From: Bacteroidaceae bacterium
GTDB lineage: Bacteria; Bacteroidota; Bacteroidia; Bacteroidales; Bacteroidaceae
Direction of reading: 5' to 3'
DNA length: 64,000 bases
Assembly: GCA_024401225.1 (NCBI GenBank)
Contig: JAKSLM010000001.1
Span: 1-64,000 of the forward strand
Shown piece after piece: positions 45,202-54,233 of the stretch. The stretch's first letter is position 1; each line of letters begins with the position of its first letter. The translations under genes were made by a program, and so were the position numbers. The notes below the pieces were generated by a model, which worked only from the letters and a program-made list of their open reading frames with translations, had not been told where the DNA came from and searched no databases.

Positions 45202-47097
45202 ATGAAACACATAGCACTGACATTTTCGATGCTGCTTGCCAGCACCTCAATATTAGCACAACCTCGCTACGACTATTCCAGCATACAGTTGGAAGACCTC
45301 GGGCGAGGTGTTGTGTGTATAAACGAAGGCGACTCAACTGCCATTTCGTGGCGATTGCTCAAGGACGACCATCCTGGTACCTGCTTCAACGTATACAGAA
45401 ACGGGAAGCGTCTGAATGCAAAGCCACTTTCGGCAGCAACATTCATGAAAGTGCCATCAATAGCAGAGGATGCCACTTACGAAGTGCGCACCGTGGACAA
45501 GGGCAAAGAATCAGGCAGGAAGAACGGCACTTTTGTTCTTAAAAAGGGACATGACAAGAGGTATCTTTCTATTCCTCTCAATGTTCCTGAGGACGACACC
45601 GTTTCGGATCCAAACCGATCATACAGGTACTCTGCCAACGATGCAAGCTGCGGCGATGTAGATGGCGATGGAGAATACGAAATAATTCTGAAGTGGGAAG
45701 CCGCATCGCACGACAATTCGCACGAAGGCATTACCAGTCCTGTTCTGTTGGATTGCTACAAGTTGAACGGCAAGCACATGTGGCGAATTAACCTCGGTCG
45801 TAACATCCGTGCAGGAGCACACTACACACAATTCATGGTGTACGATTTCGATGGCGATGGAAAGGCTGAGATCGTTGCAAAGACTGCCGATGGCACCATC
45901 GACGGACAAGGCAACGTGATAGGCGATGCAAATGCCAACTATGTGTATACGGGTACGATTCCTAATAATATAAGAGGTAAGGTTGAGAATGGCACAAAGC
46001 GGGTCGTGGGAAGAATACTTGAAGGTCCTGAATACCTTACTATATTCAATGGAGAAAACGGCAAGGCCATCTGCACCGTCGATTATATCCCAGCACGAGG
46101 AAACGTAGGCGCATGGGGCGATACATACGGCAACAGAGTGGACCGCTTTCTGGCATGTGTGGCTTACCTCGATGGCAAGCATCCAAGCGTAGTGATGTGC
46201 CGAGGTTATTACACTCGTTCGGTCATTGCTGCATGGGACTTTGATGGTAAAACCTTAAAAAACCGATGGGTGTTTGACTCGGACGTTTACGATAAGGAGC
46301 ACAATCTGCGTGGCAACAAAAGTTACGGAGGACAGGGCAACCACAATCTGCGTGTAGCCGATGTGGATGGCGACGGATGCGATGAAATAACGTATGGTTC
46401 AATGGCTATTGATCACGATGGCAAGGGGCTTTACAACACGGGCATGGGCCATGGAGACGCTTTGCATCAGATGGCATTCTATCCCGACAGCACTACCCTT
46501 CAGGTATGGGACGTGCACGAGAACAAACGTGATGGATCGGACTTCAGAGATGCAAGAACCGGACGAGTGATATTTCAAATCAAAAGCCGTGATGATGTAG
46601 GACGCGGAATGGCAGCTGACATTGATCCTACCAACTACGGACTCGAAATGTGGTCGGCATCACAACCTGGTTATTTCGATGTGAAAGGCAATCATCATGA
46701 CACTAACGGGCAATGGATTCCACAGAATTCAGCCGTGTGGTGGGATGGCGACCTACTGCGAGAACTATTGGACAAGGAGTCTGTCCTAAAATATGATTGG
46801 GAGCAAAAGAGGTGCAACACGCTGTATAGCTTCCGTGCTGATAACTGTGCCTTCAACAATGGCACGAAGCAAAACCCATGTCTTTCGGCCGATATCCTTG
46901 GAGACTGGCGAGAAGAAGTAATAGTACGCACACGCGACTCCAAGGAACTACGCATCTACACCACAACAATACCAACCGAGTATCGTTTCGAAACGTTTAT
47001 GCACGACATTCCATACCGCATAAGCGTTGCAACTGAAAACGTAAGCTACAATCAGCCACCGGAGCCAGGTTTCTACTTCGGAAGCGACATGAAATAA
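45202..47097 (+). CDS. Rhamnogalacturonan lyase (PL11-like)
   Basis: A 631-aa exported protein with a signal peptide (HIALTFSMLLASTSILA, cut before QPRYDY). The mature start, QLEDLGRGVVCINEGDSTAI then SWRLLKDDHPGTCFNVYRNG, is characteristic of family PL11 rhamnogalacturonan lyases. The eight-bladed propeller carries calcium-type loops such as GDVDGDGEYEI, YDFDGDGKAEI and ADVDGDGCDEI, and the C-terminus has YRFETFMHDIPYRISVATEN. It cleaves the rhamnosyl-galacturonosyl backbone of pectin RG-I by beta-elimination. No SusC/SusD pair is nearby, so it is a solitary pectin-degrading gene. The 3' end overlaps the convergent DUF3810 gene by 25 bases. Confidence 0.9.
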   Translation: MKHIALTFSMLLASTSILAQPRYDYSSIQLEDLGRGVVCINEGDSTAISWRLLKDDHPGTCFNVYRNGKRLNAKPLSAATFMKVPSIAEDATYEVRTVDKGKESGRKNGTFVLKKGHDKRYLSIPLNVPEDDTVSDPNRSYRYSANDASCGDVDGDGEYEIILKWEAASHDNSHEGITSPVLLDCYKLNGKHMWRINLGRNIRAGAHYTQFMVYDFDGDGKAEIVAKTADGTIDGQGNVIGDANANYVYTGTIPNNIRGKVENGTKRVVGRILEGPEYLTIFNGENGKAICTVDYIPARGNVGAWGDTYGNRVDRFLACVAYLDGKHPSVVMCRGYYTRSVIAAWDFDGKTLKNRWVFDSDVYDKEHNLRGNKSYGGQGNHNLRVADVDGDGCDEITYGSMAIDHDGKGLYNTGMGHGDALHQMAFYPDSTTLQVWDVHENKRDGSDFRDARTGRVIFQIKSRDDVGRGMAADIDPTNYGLEMWSASQPGYFDVKGNHHDTNGQWIPQNSAVWWDGDLLRELLDKESVLKYDWEQKRCNTLYSFRADNCAFNNGTKQNPCLSADILGDWREEVIVRTRDSKELRIYTTTIPTEYRFETFMHDIPYRISVATENVSYNQPPEPGFYFGSDMK

Positions 47098-48161
47098 GAC
47101 ATTACCATCTGGACCACTTGATCATAATTCTTGGTGCCAGATGGTATTTTGTTTCCCTTCAAATACCAATTATAGAATGCTTCTTGGATTGTGTCAAGCA
47201 AGTTAATACGCTGTTCACTCCAAAAGGCAGAATGAGTGTGTGCCATAGCCATGATATCAGGTTCTACTTGCTTTAACCATAGCGCCATCTCTTTTTCCGG
47301 CAATATTGCTTTTGCATTACGAATCACGTAAGGCAACAGGCCATAATAGCCAGCAAACCGTATTCTCGCATCGTCCGACTTTGTACACACAAAGTACGCC
47401 CAGAAGTTCGCCTCAGCCTCATTGCTCACACCAAGCAGGTGCGAGAGTTCGTGTGCATAGACAAAAGGATATTGCTCAGGGAATAACAGTTCGTTCAATT
47501 GACTTTCGCCCATGAAAGGTCCCATGTAGCCTAATACTCCTACCCCACTATATACAGTATTGAGCACCACGGCTTTTGGCATTTGATATGCCTGTGGTCT
47601 ACATAGTCGCGCTTCAGAAGGAATGGAGGAAGCATAGATCTCCTTTATCTTTTCAATGATACTTTCTTTGTCCAATGGACTACTTTCTAAATACAAAGGA
47701 CTGCTTTCTAAATATGAAGTATAACTAATGCACAGCGAATCGGTGTACACATCAAGGAAGCGTTTGAACTCACGTTCGTCTGCCTTTGCAGCTGCAACAT
47801 TCATTCGTTTATAGAAGTCATCACGGAAATAATTACATCCCCACCCTATGTAGAACCACACGTATATCCAGCAGACGATCTCCATCTCATTCAACACAAT
47901 CACCTTCCAAGGCAAGAATCGCTTTCGGGCTATAATAGGAAAAGCAAACAGAAGCAAGACCACAATGCACACTATCCATTCTTCCAATGAGAATGGAACT
48001 ACCGATGCCACAAACGATAATGCCATCGATATGTAAGGATAGCACCATCTTGCATATCCCTCACCCAAAGTAGGCACAAAGCGGATTAATAATACTGCAA
48101 GAATCAAAAGAAGAAGAACAAGGCGACGAGTGGAATACACCTTATTTATAATATAGGACAT
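47073..48161 (-). CDS. DUF3810-family membrane protein with HELSH motif
   Basis: A 362-aa protein with three or four N-terminal transmembrane helices (LVLLLLILAVLLIRFVP, EWIVCIVVLLLFAFPII, IVCWIYVWFYIGWGCNYF) and a soluble C-terminal domain. That domain contains FVYAHELSHLLGVSNEAEANF, a zinc-metallopeptidase-like HExxH motif with a downstream Glu. This matches the DUF3810 family of Bacteroidetes. Protease activity has not been assigned here; the HELSH suggests it. The start at 48161 follows an AT-rich, AATG-repeat leader. Convergent with the lyase gene. Confidence 0.8.
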   Translation of the reverse strand: MSYIINKVYSTRRLVLLLLILAVLLIRFVPTLGEGYARWCYPYISMALSFVASVVPFSLEEWIVCIVVLLLFAFPIIARKRFLPWKVIVLNEMEIVCWIYVWFYIGWGCNYFRDDFYKRMNVAAAKADEREFKRFLDVYTDSLCISYTSYLESSPLYLESSPLDKESIIEKIKEIYASSIPSEARLCRPQAYQMPKAVVLNTVYSGVGVLGYMGPFMGESQLNELLFPEQYPFVYAHELSHLLGVSNEAEANFWAYFVCTKSDDARIRFAGYYGLLPYVIRNAKAILPEKEMALWLKQVEPDIMAMAHTHSAFWSEQRINLLDTIQEAFYNWYLKGNKIPSGTKNYDQVVQMVMSYFMSLPK

Positions 48162-48164
48162 GGA

Positions 48165-48262
48165 ATAATGATATTAAAACAGATGAATGAATGAGAGTAA
48201 TAGAAAGAATGAATGAGAGCGAGAGAAATAATGAATGACAAAAAGAAATAAATGAATGAAAA
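48165..48262. repeat. AATG/GAGA simple-sequence tract
   Basis: GAATGAATGAGAG, AGAATGAATGAGAGCGAGAG and AATAAATGAATGAAAAAT form a purine-rich tract of degenerate AATG and GAGA units between two minus-strand genes. Confidence 0.65.
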
Positions 48263-48296
48263 ATACCGCAGCCATAAGGAATGACTGCGGTATTGA
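48258..48296 (-). terminator. Terminator of the 1012-aa protein gene
   Basis: Arms AATACCGCAGCCA (48262-48274) and TGACTGCGGTATT (48282-48294) form a long stem with one mismatch. On the minus strand it is followed by TTTTCATTC. It lies 26 bases past the stop. Confidence 0.85.
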
Positions 48297-48321
48297 AATT
48301 TATGTAGTAATAAATAGTTTA

Positions 48322-51300
48322 TTACTTAATACGGCTACCGTTAACGTTGTACTTAACACCGTTCTTAACGATTACGATGCTACCGTTCTCGATCATCTTA
48401 CCGTTTACAGTCTTAGTAGTCTCAACAGCGTCGATGTCTGTGATGATTGCACCCATTGTTGAAGAAGCGATTGCCTCAGAAACGTACTTGATAGACTTAA
48501 CCAAAGCAACGTACCAGTTAGCTGCTGGAGCAACATTCTTGATACCATACTTCAAAGTACCATCCTTAACAGTTACCTTGAATGTAATAGTGTTAGCCTC
48601 TGGCTCAGTAACCCATGTACGATCAACAACTGGGAGGTTCTCTTCCTTGTCACCAGCAAATGCTACTGCAAGACCATCACCTGTAGGACATTCGAATCCA
48701 CGACCAGAAGTGTAAGAAGCAGCAAGAACGAGAGTAACTTCATAAGTACCATTCTTAAGACCTGTGAGAGTCTGTGTCATAACGTCACCCACTTCGATAG
48801 AACCAGCACCGCTATAACGCTCAGAAGAACCACCGACGCCACCGAAGCCACCAGTCTGGCCATCCCATGTAGAAGGAGCAAGAGCTGTGATATCATCACC
48901 TACGTTGTAGTGAGTCTTGTTGTACTCATCGAGAGCCTTCTGGTACTCAGCATACTTCTCTGCATATGACTTGTAAGCCTCCTGATATGCTGCATAGTCA
49001 GCCTCAGAAACTGCAGCCCACTTAACCTTAGCATCTGCACCTTCGCAGAAGTAGAGACGAGTATCGTTCTTAGATGGATCGATACCGAACTTACCAGCAA
49101 CTACTGAGTTTGTGATAGTGAATGTACCATCAGCTGCAACCTCGAATGCCCAAGTGTTAGCACCAGCACGACCAGCACCATCTACCCATGAGCTTCCACC
49201 ATCGAAGTCAAGACCGTTCCAGTTACCATTGTGCTGATCCTCGAACTTGTATGCATCGCCATCAGCAGTGAACTTACAGAGGTTAGCCTTACCAGTATCA
49301 ACTGAAGCACGAGTACCCCAATCGTTACCACCAGTGAGGAATGCCTGAGCCTCTACATTGTAGAAGTACTGAGCAGTACCGTCAGTAGCAAGAGCAGTAG
49401 TCTTAACTGCAGGAAGAGCTGGAGCCTGTGGCTTAGCGTCGCCTGTAGCAAGCTTAGTGAGACGGAAGTTATCCCAGATACACCAAGTGTCAGTACGAGT
49501 ACCCTTTACACCGATAGTGAGCTTACCATCCTTAACTTCAACGATGATAGGCTGAACACGGTAGAGACCCTGAGTGAAGCTTGCAGACATCATAGACATC
49601 GAGTTCTCACCATTCTCCATTGTTGACTCCTGTGAAGAGATAACGAATGTAGAAGTAGCGTCGTTAGCGAATACTACTGGGAGGTCAAGACCTGTCTTCT
49701 CGTATTCAACACATGAAGCCTGAACGTCTACCTGGTATGTACCGTTTGGAAGACCTTCGATAGTCTGAGAGATTGTGAATGCAGAACGCCATGACTCAGC
49801 ACAGAAGTTCTCGTTTGCACCACCACCAAGGTTCTTGTTTGTAGTTTCCTCACCTACAACCCATGCACTCTGATCGAGGTTACGGCTGAAGTCAGGGTTA
49901 GAGATGTAAGCTGTCATGTTAACAGCAGCATCGTTAGCCTTCATTGCCTCCTGGAATGCTTCCTTAGAGATGATGATCCACTTAGCAGCGTCAGTTACAT
50001 CAGCAACGAACTCTACGATTGGGAGGTTGTTAGAACCAAGAGTCTTGCTAGCTGCTACATAACCATTACCCTCGAGGTAGATAGTTGAGTAGATGCTGTT
50101 GTCTGAAGAGATCTGCCAACCTGTAGCTGGAGTATCAGAGTCAATATAGAGGTTCTGACCGAGCTTCTTCTTTGCACAAGAAAGGAGGTTGTTTGCGATA
50201 TCATAGTTACCGTTCTCAAGCTTTGTTACATCGAACAATGAAGCTGCAGAACCTGTAGATGCCTGAGTACCCCATGAGTTGTTACCCTCGAGGAAGAGGT
50301 CATTCTCATAGTTGATGAAGTAGTACTGACCATCAGCGAGAGTCTTTGGAGCCTCAGGTTCCTTCTCCATAGTGATCTTTGTGTCGATAATCTGACCAGC
50401 CTTGTCACCTTCATTATACTTCATTACGATAGACTCAGTGCTGAAACCATCGAACGAACCGTTGATGATACGCTCCTTACCGTTAACCTTGAGGCTAAGA
50501 TTGTCGAAGTAGTAAGTGTTAGCATCAGCAAAGTCGTTGAGGTTAAGAGCGATTGAAGAACCAGCAGCATCGAACTTACCAGAAGACTTGATAGTAGCCC
50601 ATTCTGTAGTGAATGAAAGGTTACCGATAGCAGCCCAGTGAACATAGTTACCTGGAGCAGTGTGAATCTGAGTACCTACAGATGCAGCCTTGTCAGCCTT
50701 CACGTCACAAGAGAACTCATAAGAGTCACCCTGAGCGAAGTCTCCAAGGATGAACCATGCCTGGTTGTCCCAAGGATTTTCCTTCATAGCAGAAGCTGGA
50801 ACAACTACATAACGAGCTGGTGGAAGAACCTCTGTAATAGTACATGGAACGATTGCACCATTAGCAATCTTCTGAACGAATGAAGACATGTCGTCAGTAT
50901 CGAACGAACCGTTGACGATACGCTCCACACCATTTACCTTAAAGCTGACATTGTCGAGGTAGTAGTCGTTAGCATCAGCAAAATCGTTAAGGTTGAATGC
51001 GATTGAAGCACCATTTGACTCAAAAGAACCAGAAGCTTTAACAGTAGTCCATTCAGTAGTGAAGCTTGGATTACCAATAGCTGCATAGTGGATGTAAGAA
51101 CCTGCCTCACCATGGATCTGAGTACCAGGAGCTGCAGCCTTAGTAGCCTTGATGTCTGCAGAGAACTCATAAGTATCTCCCTTTGCAAAATCACCAAGGA
51201 CAAACCAAAGCTGATTATCCCATGGGTTTTCTACTTTTGCAGTAGCATTAACGACGATGTAACGACCCTCGTCCGATGCTACGTTAACATTGGCTGACTT

Positions 51301-51360
51301 AGCAGACAATGAACCTACAGCCAAGACTGTAGCGCAAAGAAATGTGAATAATTTCTTCAT
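48322..51360 (-). CDS. Large secreted protein with duplicated N-terminal module
   Basis: A 1012-aa protein with a signal peptide (LFTFLCATVLAVGSLSA). Residues ~32-165 and ~185-320 are two copies of one ~140-residue beta-sandwich-like module. Compare ENPWDNQLWFVLGDFAKGD with ENPWDNQAWFILGDFAQGD, and SIAFNLNDFADANDYYLDN with SIALNLNDFADANTYYFDN. Later segments repeat a second theme (YYFINYENDLFLEGNNSWGT and YFYNVEAQAFLTGGNDWGT), then a coiled-coil stretch (YAAYQEAYKSYAEKYAEYQK). The C-terminus (MIENGSIVIVKNGVKYNVNG) is a tail often seen on Prevotella secreted proteins. Codons are strongly optimised, as in rpsA, suggesting high expression. The modules look carbohydrate-binding; no catalytic motif was recognised. 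Confidence 0.8.
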   Translation of the reverse strand: MKKLFTFLCATVLAVGSLSAKSANVNVASDEGRYIVVNATAKVENPWDNQLWFVLGDFAKGDTYEFSADIKATKAAAPGTQIHGEAGSYIHYAAIGNPSFTTEWTTVKASGSFESNGASIAFNLNDFADANDYYLDNVSFKVNGVERIVNGSFDTDDMSSFVQKIANGAIVPCTITEVLPPARYVVVPASAMKENPWDNQAWFILGDFAQGDSYEFSCDVKADKAASVGTQIHTAPGNYVHWAAIGNLSFTTEWATIKSSGKFDAAGSSIALNLNDFADANTYYFDNLSLKVNGKERIINGSFDGFSTESIVMKYNEGDKAGQIIDTKITMEKEPEAPKTLADGQYYFINYENDLFLEGNNSWGTQASTGSAASLFDVTKLENGNYDIANNLLSCAKKKLGQNLYIDSDTPATGWQISSDNSIYSTIYLEGNGYVAASKTLGSNNLPIVEFVADVTDAAKWIIISKEAFQEAMKANDAAVNMTAYISNPDFSRNLDQSAWVVGEETTNKNLGGGANENFCAESWRSAFTISQTIEGLPNGTYQVDVQASCVEYEKTGLDLPVVFANDATSTFVISSQESTMENGENSMSMMSASFTQGLYRVQPIIVEVKDGKLTIGVKGTRTDTWCIWDNFRLTKLATGDAKPQAPALPAVKTTALATDGTAQYFYNVEAQAFLTGGNDWGTRASVDTGKANLCKFTADGDAYKFEDQHNGNWNGLDFDGGSSWVDGAGRAGANTWAFEVAADGTFTITNSVVAGKFGIDPSKNDTRLYFCEGADAKVKWAAVSEADYAAYQEAYKSYAEKYAEYQKALDEYNKTHYNVGDDITALAPSTWDGQTGGFGGVGGSSERYSGAGSIEVGDVMTQTLTGLKNGTYEVTLVLAASYTSGRGFECPTGDGLAVAFAGDKEENLPVVDRTWVTEPEANTITFKVTVKDGTLKYGIKNVAPAANWYVALVKSIKYVSEAIASSTMGAIITDIDAVETTKTVNGKMIENGSIVIVKNGVKYNVNGSRIK

Positions 51361-51449
51361 AAGATTTTGTTTAGTTAATGAATAAAATAATTATAATTTA
51401 GTTTGTTTGTTTTACAAAGTTATTATGAATAATAATACGATTTGACACG

Positions 51450-51484
51450 CAAAGGTAAGAAAAATTCTCTTAACGAAAAACAAA
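51450..51484 (-). promoter_or_regulatory. Promoter of the 1012-aa protein gene
   Basis: On the minus strand TACCTTTG (51450-51457) fits the -7 box and TTTG (complement of CAAA at 51481-51484) fits the -33 element, 23 bases apart (the usual gap is about 19-21). The box is 90 bases before the ATG. Confidence 0.6.
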
Positions 51485-51876
51485 ATTTTCTCTTTTTATT
51501 TAAAAAAAGGTATATAAAGCACAAAAAAGACTATTAGAAGGCAAAATCATAACATAAATAAGCAAAAAGATGAGTTAATGCAAAATTCGATCACACATCC
51601 AGTAAGAGATAAATTGTGGCAAAGCTCAGCAATCTTGACTTCATAATTGGCGAAAAGAAAAGTGATTTTATAAAACAAACAAAGATCGAGTAGCCTGTAA
51701 GAAATTTTTGTTCTTTTAAACCCATACAAGTCCACTTTCGTCACTTTCTGTCCCAAGGAAGCTGATTAAACGACAGTCCTATGCAGCTATGTTGAAATAA
51801 GAAAACAACAATGTTTTTCTTGCACAATCTCTGGGCACATATAATTGACAACAGCCAGACTTATTGCAACGAAAGT

Positions 51877-51945
51877 GAAATAAGATATACTATGTTATTT
51901 CATAAGATATACTATGTTATTTTGTAAGATAGTATATCTTATTTC
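51877..51945. repeat. AAGATATACTAT palindromic repeat, locus 2
   Basis: Left arms at 51877-51893 (GAAATAAGATATACTAT) and 51902-51915, right arm at 51929-51945 (ATAGTATATCTTATTTC). The outer pair is a perfect 17-bp inverted repeat. GTTATTT follows each left arm. Related to 37687-37752 with the opposite count of left and right arms. Confidence 0.8.
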
Positions 51946-52250
51946 GTTCTCCAAGTAACAAACTAATATTTCGTTTACTTCAACTTGTTACACTTATTGC
52001 AAATGCGCAGTAAATCCGAGCTAAAATTCTGCTTTTTCTAAACTCGCACTCCATCACAGCGAAGTGGAGAAAGTGTACATTTATGGTTATTTAAAATACA
52101 AGATATTCTTAGTCACAGGTAGAGGATGTTGATAAAGTGGTGAAGAGTTATTGTGCGGCAAATGCATCATATTGCACTAATTATGAACCATTTTGCCCAA
52201 ACATAACACATTTGTATTGACAAATTTATGAAAATTTATATAAAAATGCG

Positions 52251-52258
52251 TACCTTTG
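52251..52258 (+). promoter_or_regulatory. Candidate -7 box for rpsA
   Basis: TACCTTTG matches TAnnTTTG and is followed by GCAG. Transcription would start near 52265, leaving about 143 bases of leader. Confidence 0.6.
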
Positions 52259-52264
52259 CAGCCG

Positions 52265-52407
52265 ATTTGGTGTAAGTGCCGCTTGAAAGACGGCGCTATT
52301 CTTATGCTCTGTTGCAAAAGAAGGTCGTTTGGATAGCAGAATTACACCTTATTAATATATTAATATAATGTCTAACGTTATTAATTAACAAAAACAACAA
52401 AACTATT
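52265..52407 (+). ncRNA. Structured 5' leader of rpsA (candidate cis-regulatory RNA)
   Basis: Three helices can be drawn: GGTGTAA (52269-52275) with TTACACC (52342-52348); GTGCCG (52276-52281) with CGGCGC (52291-52296); CTGTT (52309-52313) with AGCAG (52335-52339). Together they make a three-way junction closed by the first helix, followed by an AT-rich single strand up to the ATG. rpsA is autogenously controlled through leader hairpins in E. coli, so a similar role is plausible but inferred. Confidence 0.5.
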
Positions 52408-54195
52408 ATGGCAATTAAAGAAATCAATCCGTTGGAAGGTTTCGATTGGGAAGCATTCGAGAACGACGGTGTGAGCGCAGCAGAAAAGCAGGCTCAGGAA
52501 GAAGCTTATGCTGCAACTCTCAACAATGTAAACGACAACGAGGTCGTAGACGGTACAGTTGAGGCAATCAACGATCGCGAAGTATTCGTTAACATCGGCT
52601 ACAAGAGCGCAGGTGTTATCGCAAAGAGCGAATTCCGTTACTGCCCAGAACTTGCTGTTGGCGACACAGTAGAAGTTTACATTGAGTCACAGGAAGACAA
52701 GAAGGGACAGCTCATCCTTTCACACAAGAAGGCTCGTCAGTCTCGTTCATGGGAGCGTGTTAATGCTGCTCTCGACAACAACGAAATCGTTAAGGGCTTT
52801 GTTAAGTGCCGCACTAAGGGCGGTATGATCGTTGATGTATTCGGAACTGAGGCATTCCTCCCAGGTTCTCAGATCGACGTTAAGCCTATCCGCGACTATG
52901 ATACATTCGTTGGCAAGACTATGGAATTCAAGATCGTTAAGATCAACCAGGAGTTCCGCAACGTAGTTGTAAGCCACAAGGCTCTTATCGAGGCAGAACT
53001 CGAAGAGCAGAAGAAGCAGATCATCTCTAAGCTTGAGAAGGGTCAGATCCTCGAAGGTACAGTTAAGAACATCACATCTTACGGTGTATTCATTGACCTC
53101 GGTGGTGTTGACGGTCTCATCCACATCACAGACCTCTCTTGGGGCCGCGTAAGCGATCCAAAGGAAGTTGTTGCTCTCGACCAGAAGATCAACGTTGTTA
53201 TCCTCGACTTCGACGACGAGAAGAAGCGTATCGCTCTTGGTCTCAAGCAGCTCACTCCACACCCATGGGATGCTCTCGACAGCGAGCTCAAGGTTGGTGA
53301 CAAGGTAACTGGTAAGGTTGTCGTTATGGCTGATTACGGTGCATTCATCGAAATCGCTCCAGGCGTAGAAGGCCTTATCCACGTATCAGAGATGTCATGG
53401 AGCGCTCACCTCCACTCAGCACAGGATTTCCTCAAGGTTGGCGACGAGGTAGAGGCAGTAGTTATCACTCTCGACCGCGAAGAGCGCAAGATGTCTCTTG
53501 GTATCAAGCAGCTTAAGGAAGATCCATGGGAGAACATCGAGACTAAGTACCCAGTTGGTTCACAGCACACAGCTAAGGTTCGCAACTTCACTAACTTCGG
53601 TGTATTCGTAGAGGTAGAAGAAGGTGTAGATGGCCTTATCCACATCTCTGACCTCTCTTGGACTAAGAAGGTTAAGCACCCATCTGAGTTCACAAAGATC
53701 GGTGAGCCAATCGAGGTTCAGGTTCTTGACATCGACAAGGAGAACCGTCGTCTCTCACTCGGCCACAAGCAGCTTGAGGATAACCCATGGGATAACTTCG
53801 AGACTATCTTCACTCAGGGTTCTGTACACGAGGGTAAGGTAACTGAAGTTCTCGACAAGGGTGCAGTTATCGCTCTTGAGCAGGGTGTTGAAGGTTTCGC
53901 AACTCCAAAGCACCTCGTTAAGGAAGATGGTTCACAGGCTCAGCTTGGTGAGACTCTCGAGTTCAAGGTAATCGAGTTCAACAAGGACGCTAAGCGCATC
54001 ATCCTCTCTCACTCACGCATCTTCGAAGATGTAGCTCGTGAGGAAGCTCGCGCAGAGAAGAAGGCTAAGGCAGCTGAGAAGAAGGCAGCTCGTCCTGCAA
54101 AGGAAGCAGCTCCAGCTATCAAGAACGTTGCAGCTTCTACTACTCTCGGTGACCTCGATGCTCTTGCAGCACTCAAGGCTTCAATGGAGAAGTAA
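52408..54195 (+). CDS. rpsA: 30S ribosomal protein S1
   Basis: A 595-aa protein with six S1 RNA-binding domains, at about residues 47-113, 130-197, 214-284, 300-371, 387-457 and 474-545. The consensus is clear in EGTVKNITSYGVFIDLGGVD and GLIHITDLSWGRV, with analogous GLIHVSEMSW and GLIHISDLSW blocks. The tail is an Ala/Lys/Glu-rich segment (EEARAEKKAKAAEKKAARPA) ending DALAALKASMEK. S1 helps recruit mRNA to the 30S subunit. In Bacteroidetes, where Shine-Dalgarno pairing is little used, it is thought to be important for initiation. Highly optimised codons. Transcribed from its own promoter with a structured leader. Confidence 0.97.
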   Translation: MAIKEINPLEGFDWEAFENDGVSAAEKQAQEEAYAATLNNVNDNEVVDGTVEAINDREVFVNIGYKSAGVIAKSEFRYCPELAVGDTVEVYIESQEDKKGQLILSHKKARQSRSWERVNAALDNNEIVKGFVKCRTKGGMIVDVFGTEAFLPGSQIDVKPIRDYDTFVGKTMEFKIVKINQEFRNVVVSHKALIEAELEEQKKQIISKLEKGQILEGTVKNITSYGVFIDLGGVDGLIHITDLSWGRVSDPKEVVALDQKINVVILDFDDEKKRIALGLKQLTPHPWDALDSELKVGDKVTGKVVVMADYGAFIEIAPGVEGLIHVSEMSWSAHLHSAQDFLKVGDEVEAVVITLDREERKMSLGIKQLKEDPWENIETKYPVGSQHTAKVRNFTNFGVFVEVEEGVDGLIHISDLSWTKKVKHPSEFTKIGEPIEVQVLDIDKENRRLSLGHKQLEDNPWDNFETIFTQGSVHEGKVTEVLDKGAVIALEQGVEGFATPKHLVKEDGSQAQLGETLEFKVIEFNKDAKRIILSHSRIFEDVAREEARAEKKAKAAEKKAARPAKEAAPAIKNVAASTTLGDLDALAALKASMEK

Positions 54196-54233
54196 TCATA
54201 GTACGTACCATACGTACATAAGCACTTACTATT

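Larger units (their letters stand above)
51361..52407. other. 1-kb AT-rich non-coding region upstream of rpsA
   Basis: This divergent interval contains the promoter of the 1012-aa gene, the AAGATATACTAT palindromes (51877-51945), the rpsA promoter and a 140-base rpsA leader. A 69-codon minus-strand frame at 51547-51756 has no start context or recognisable protein. No tRNA-like cloverleaf was seen. The stretch 51950-52200 shows nothing I can assign. Confidence 0.6.

Noticed and set aside
51547..51756. 69-codon minus-strand frame in the rpsA upstream region
   Set aside because: No promoter, start context or homology recognisable; AT-rich non-coding composition.
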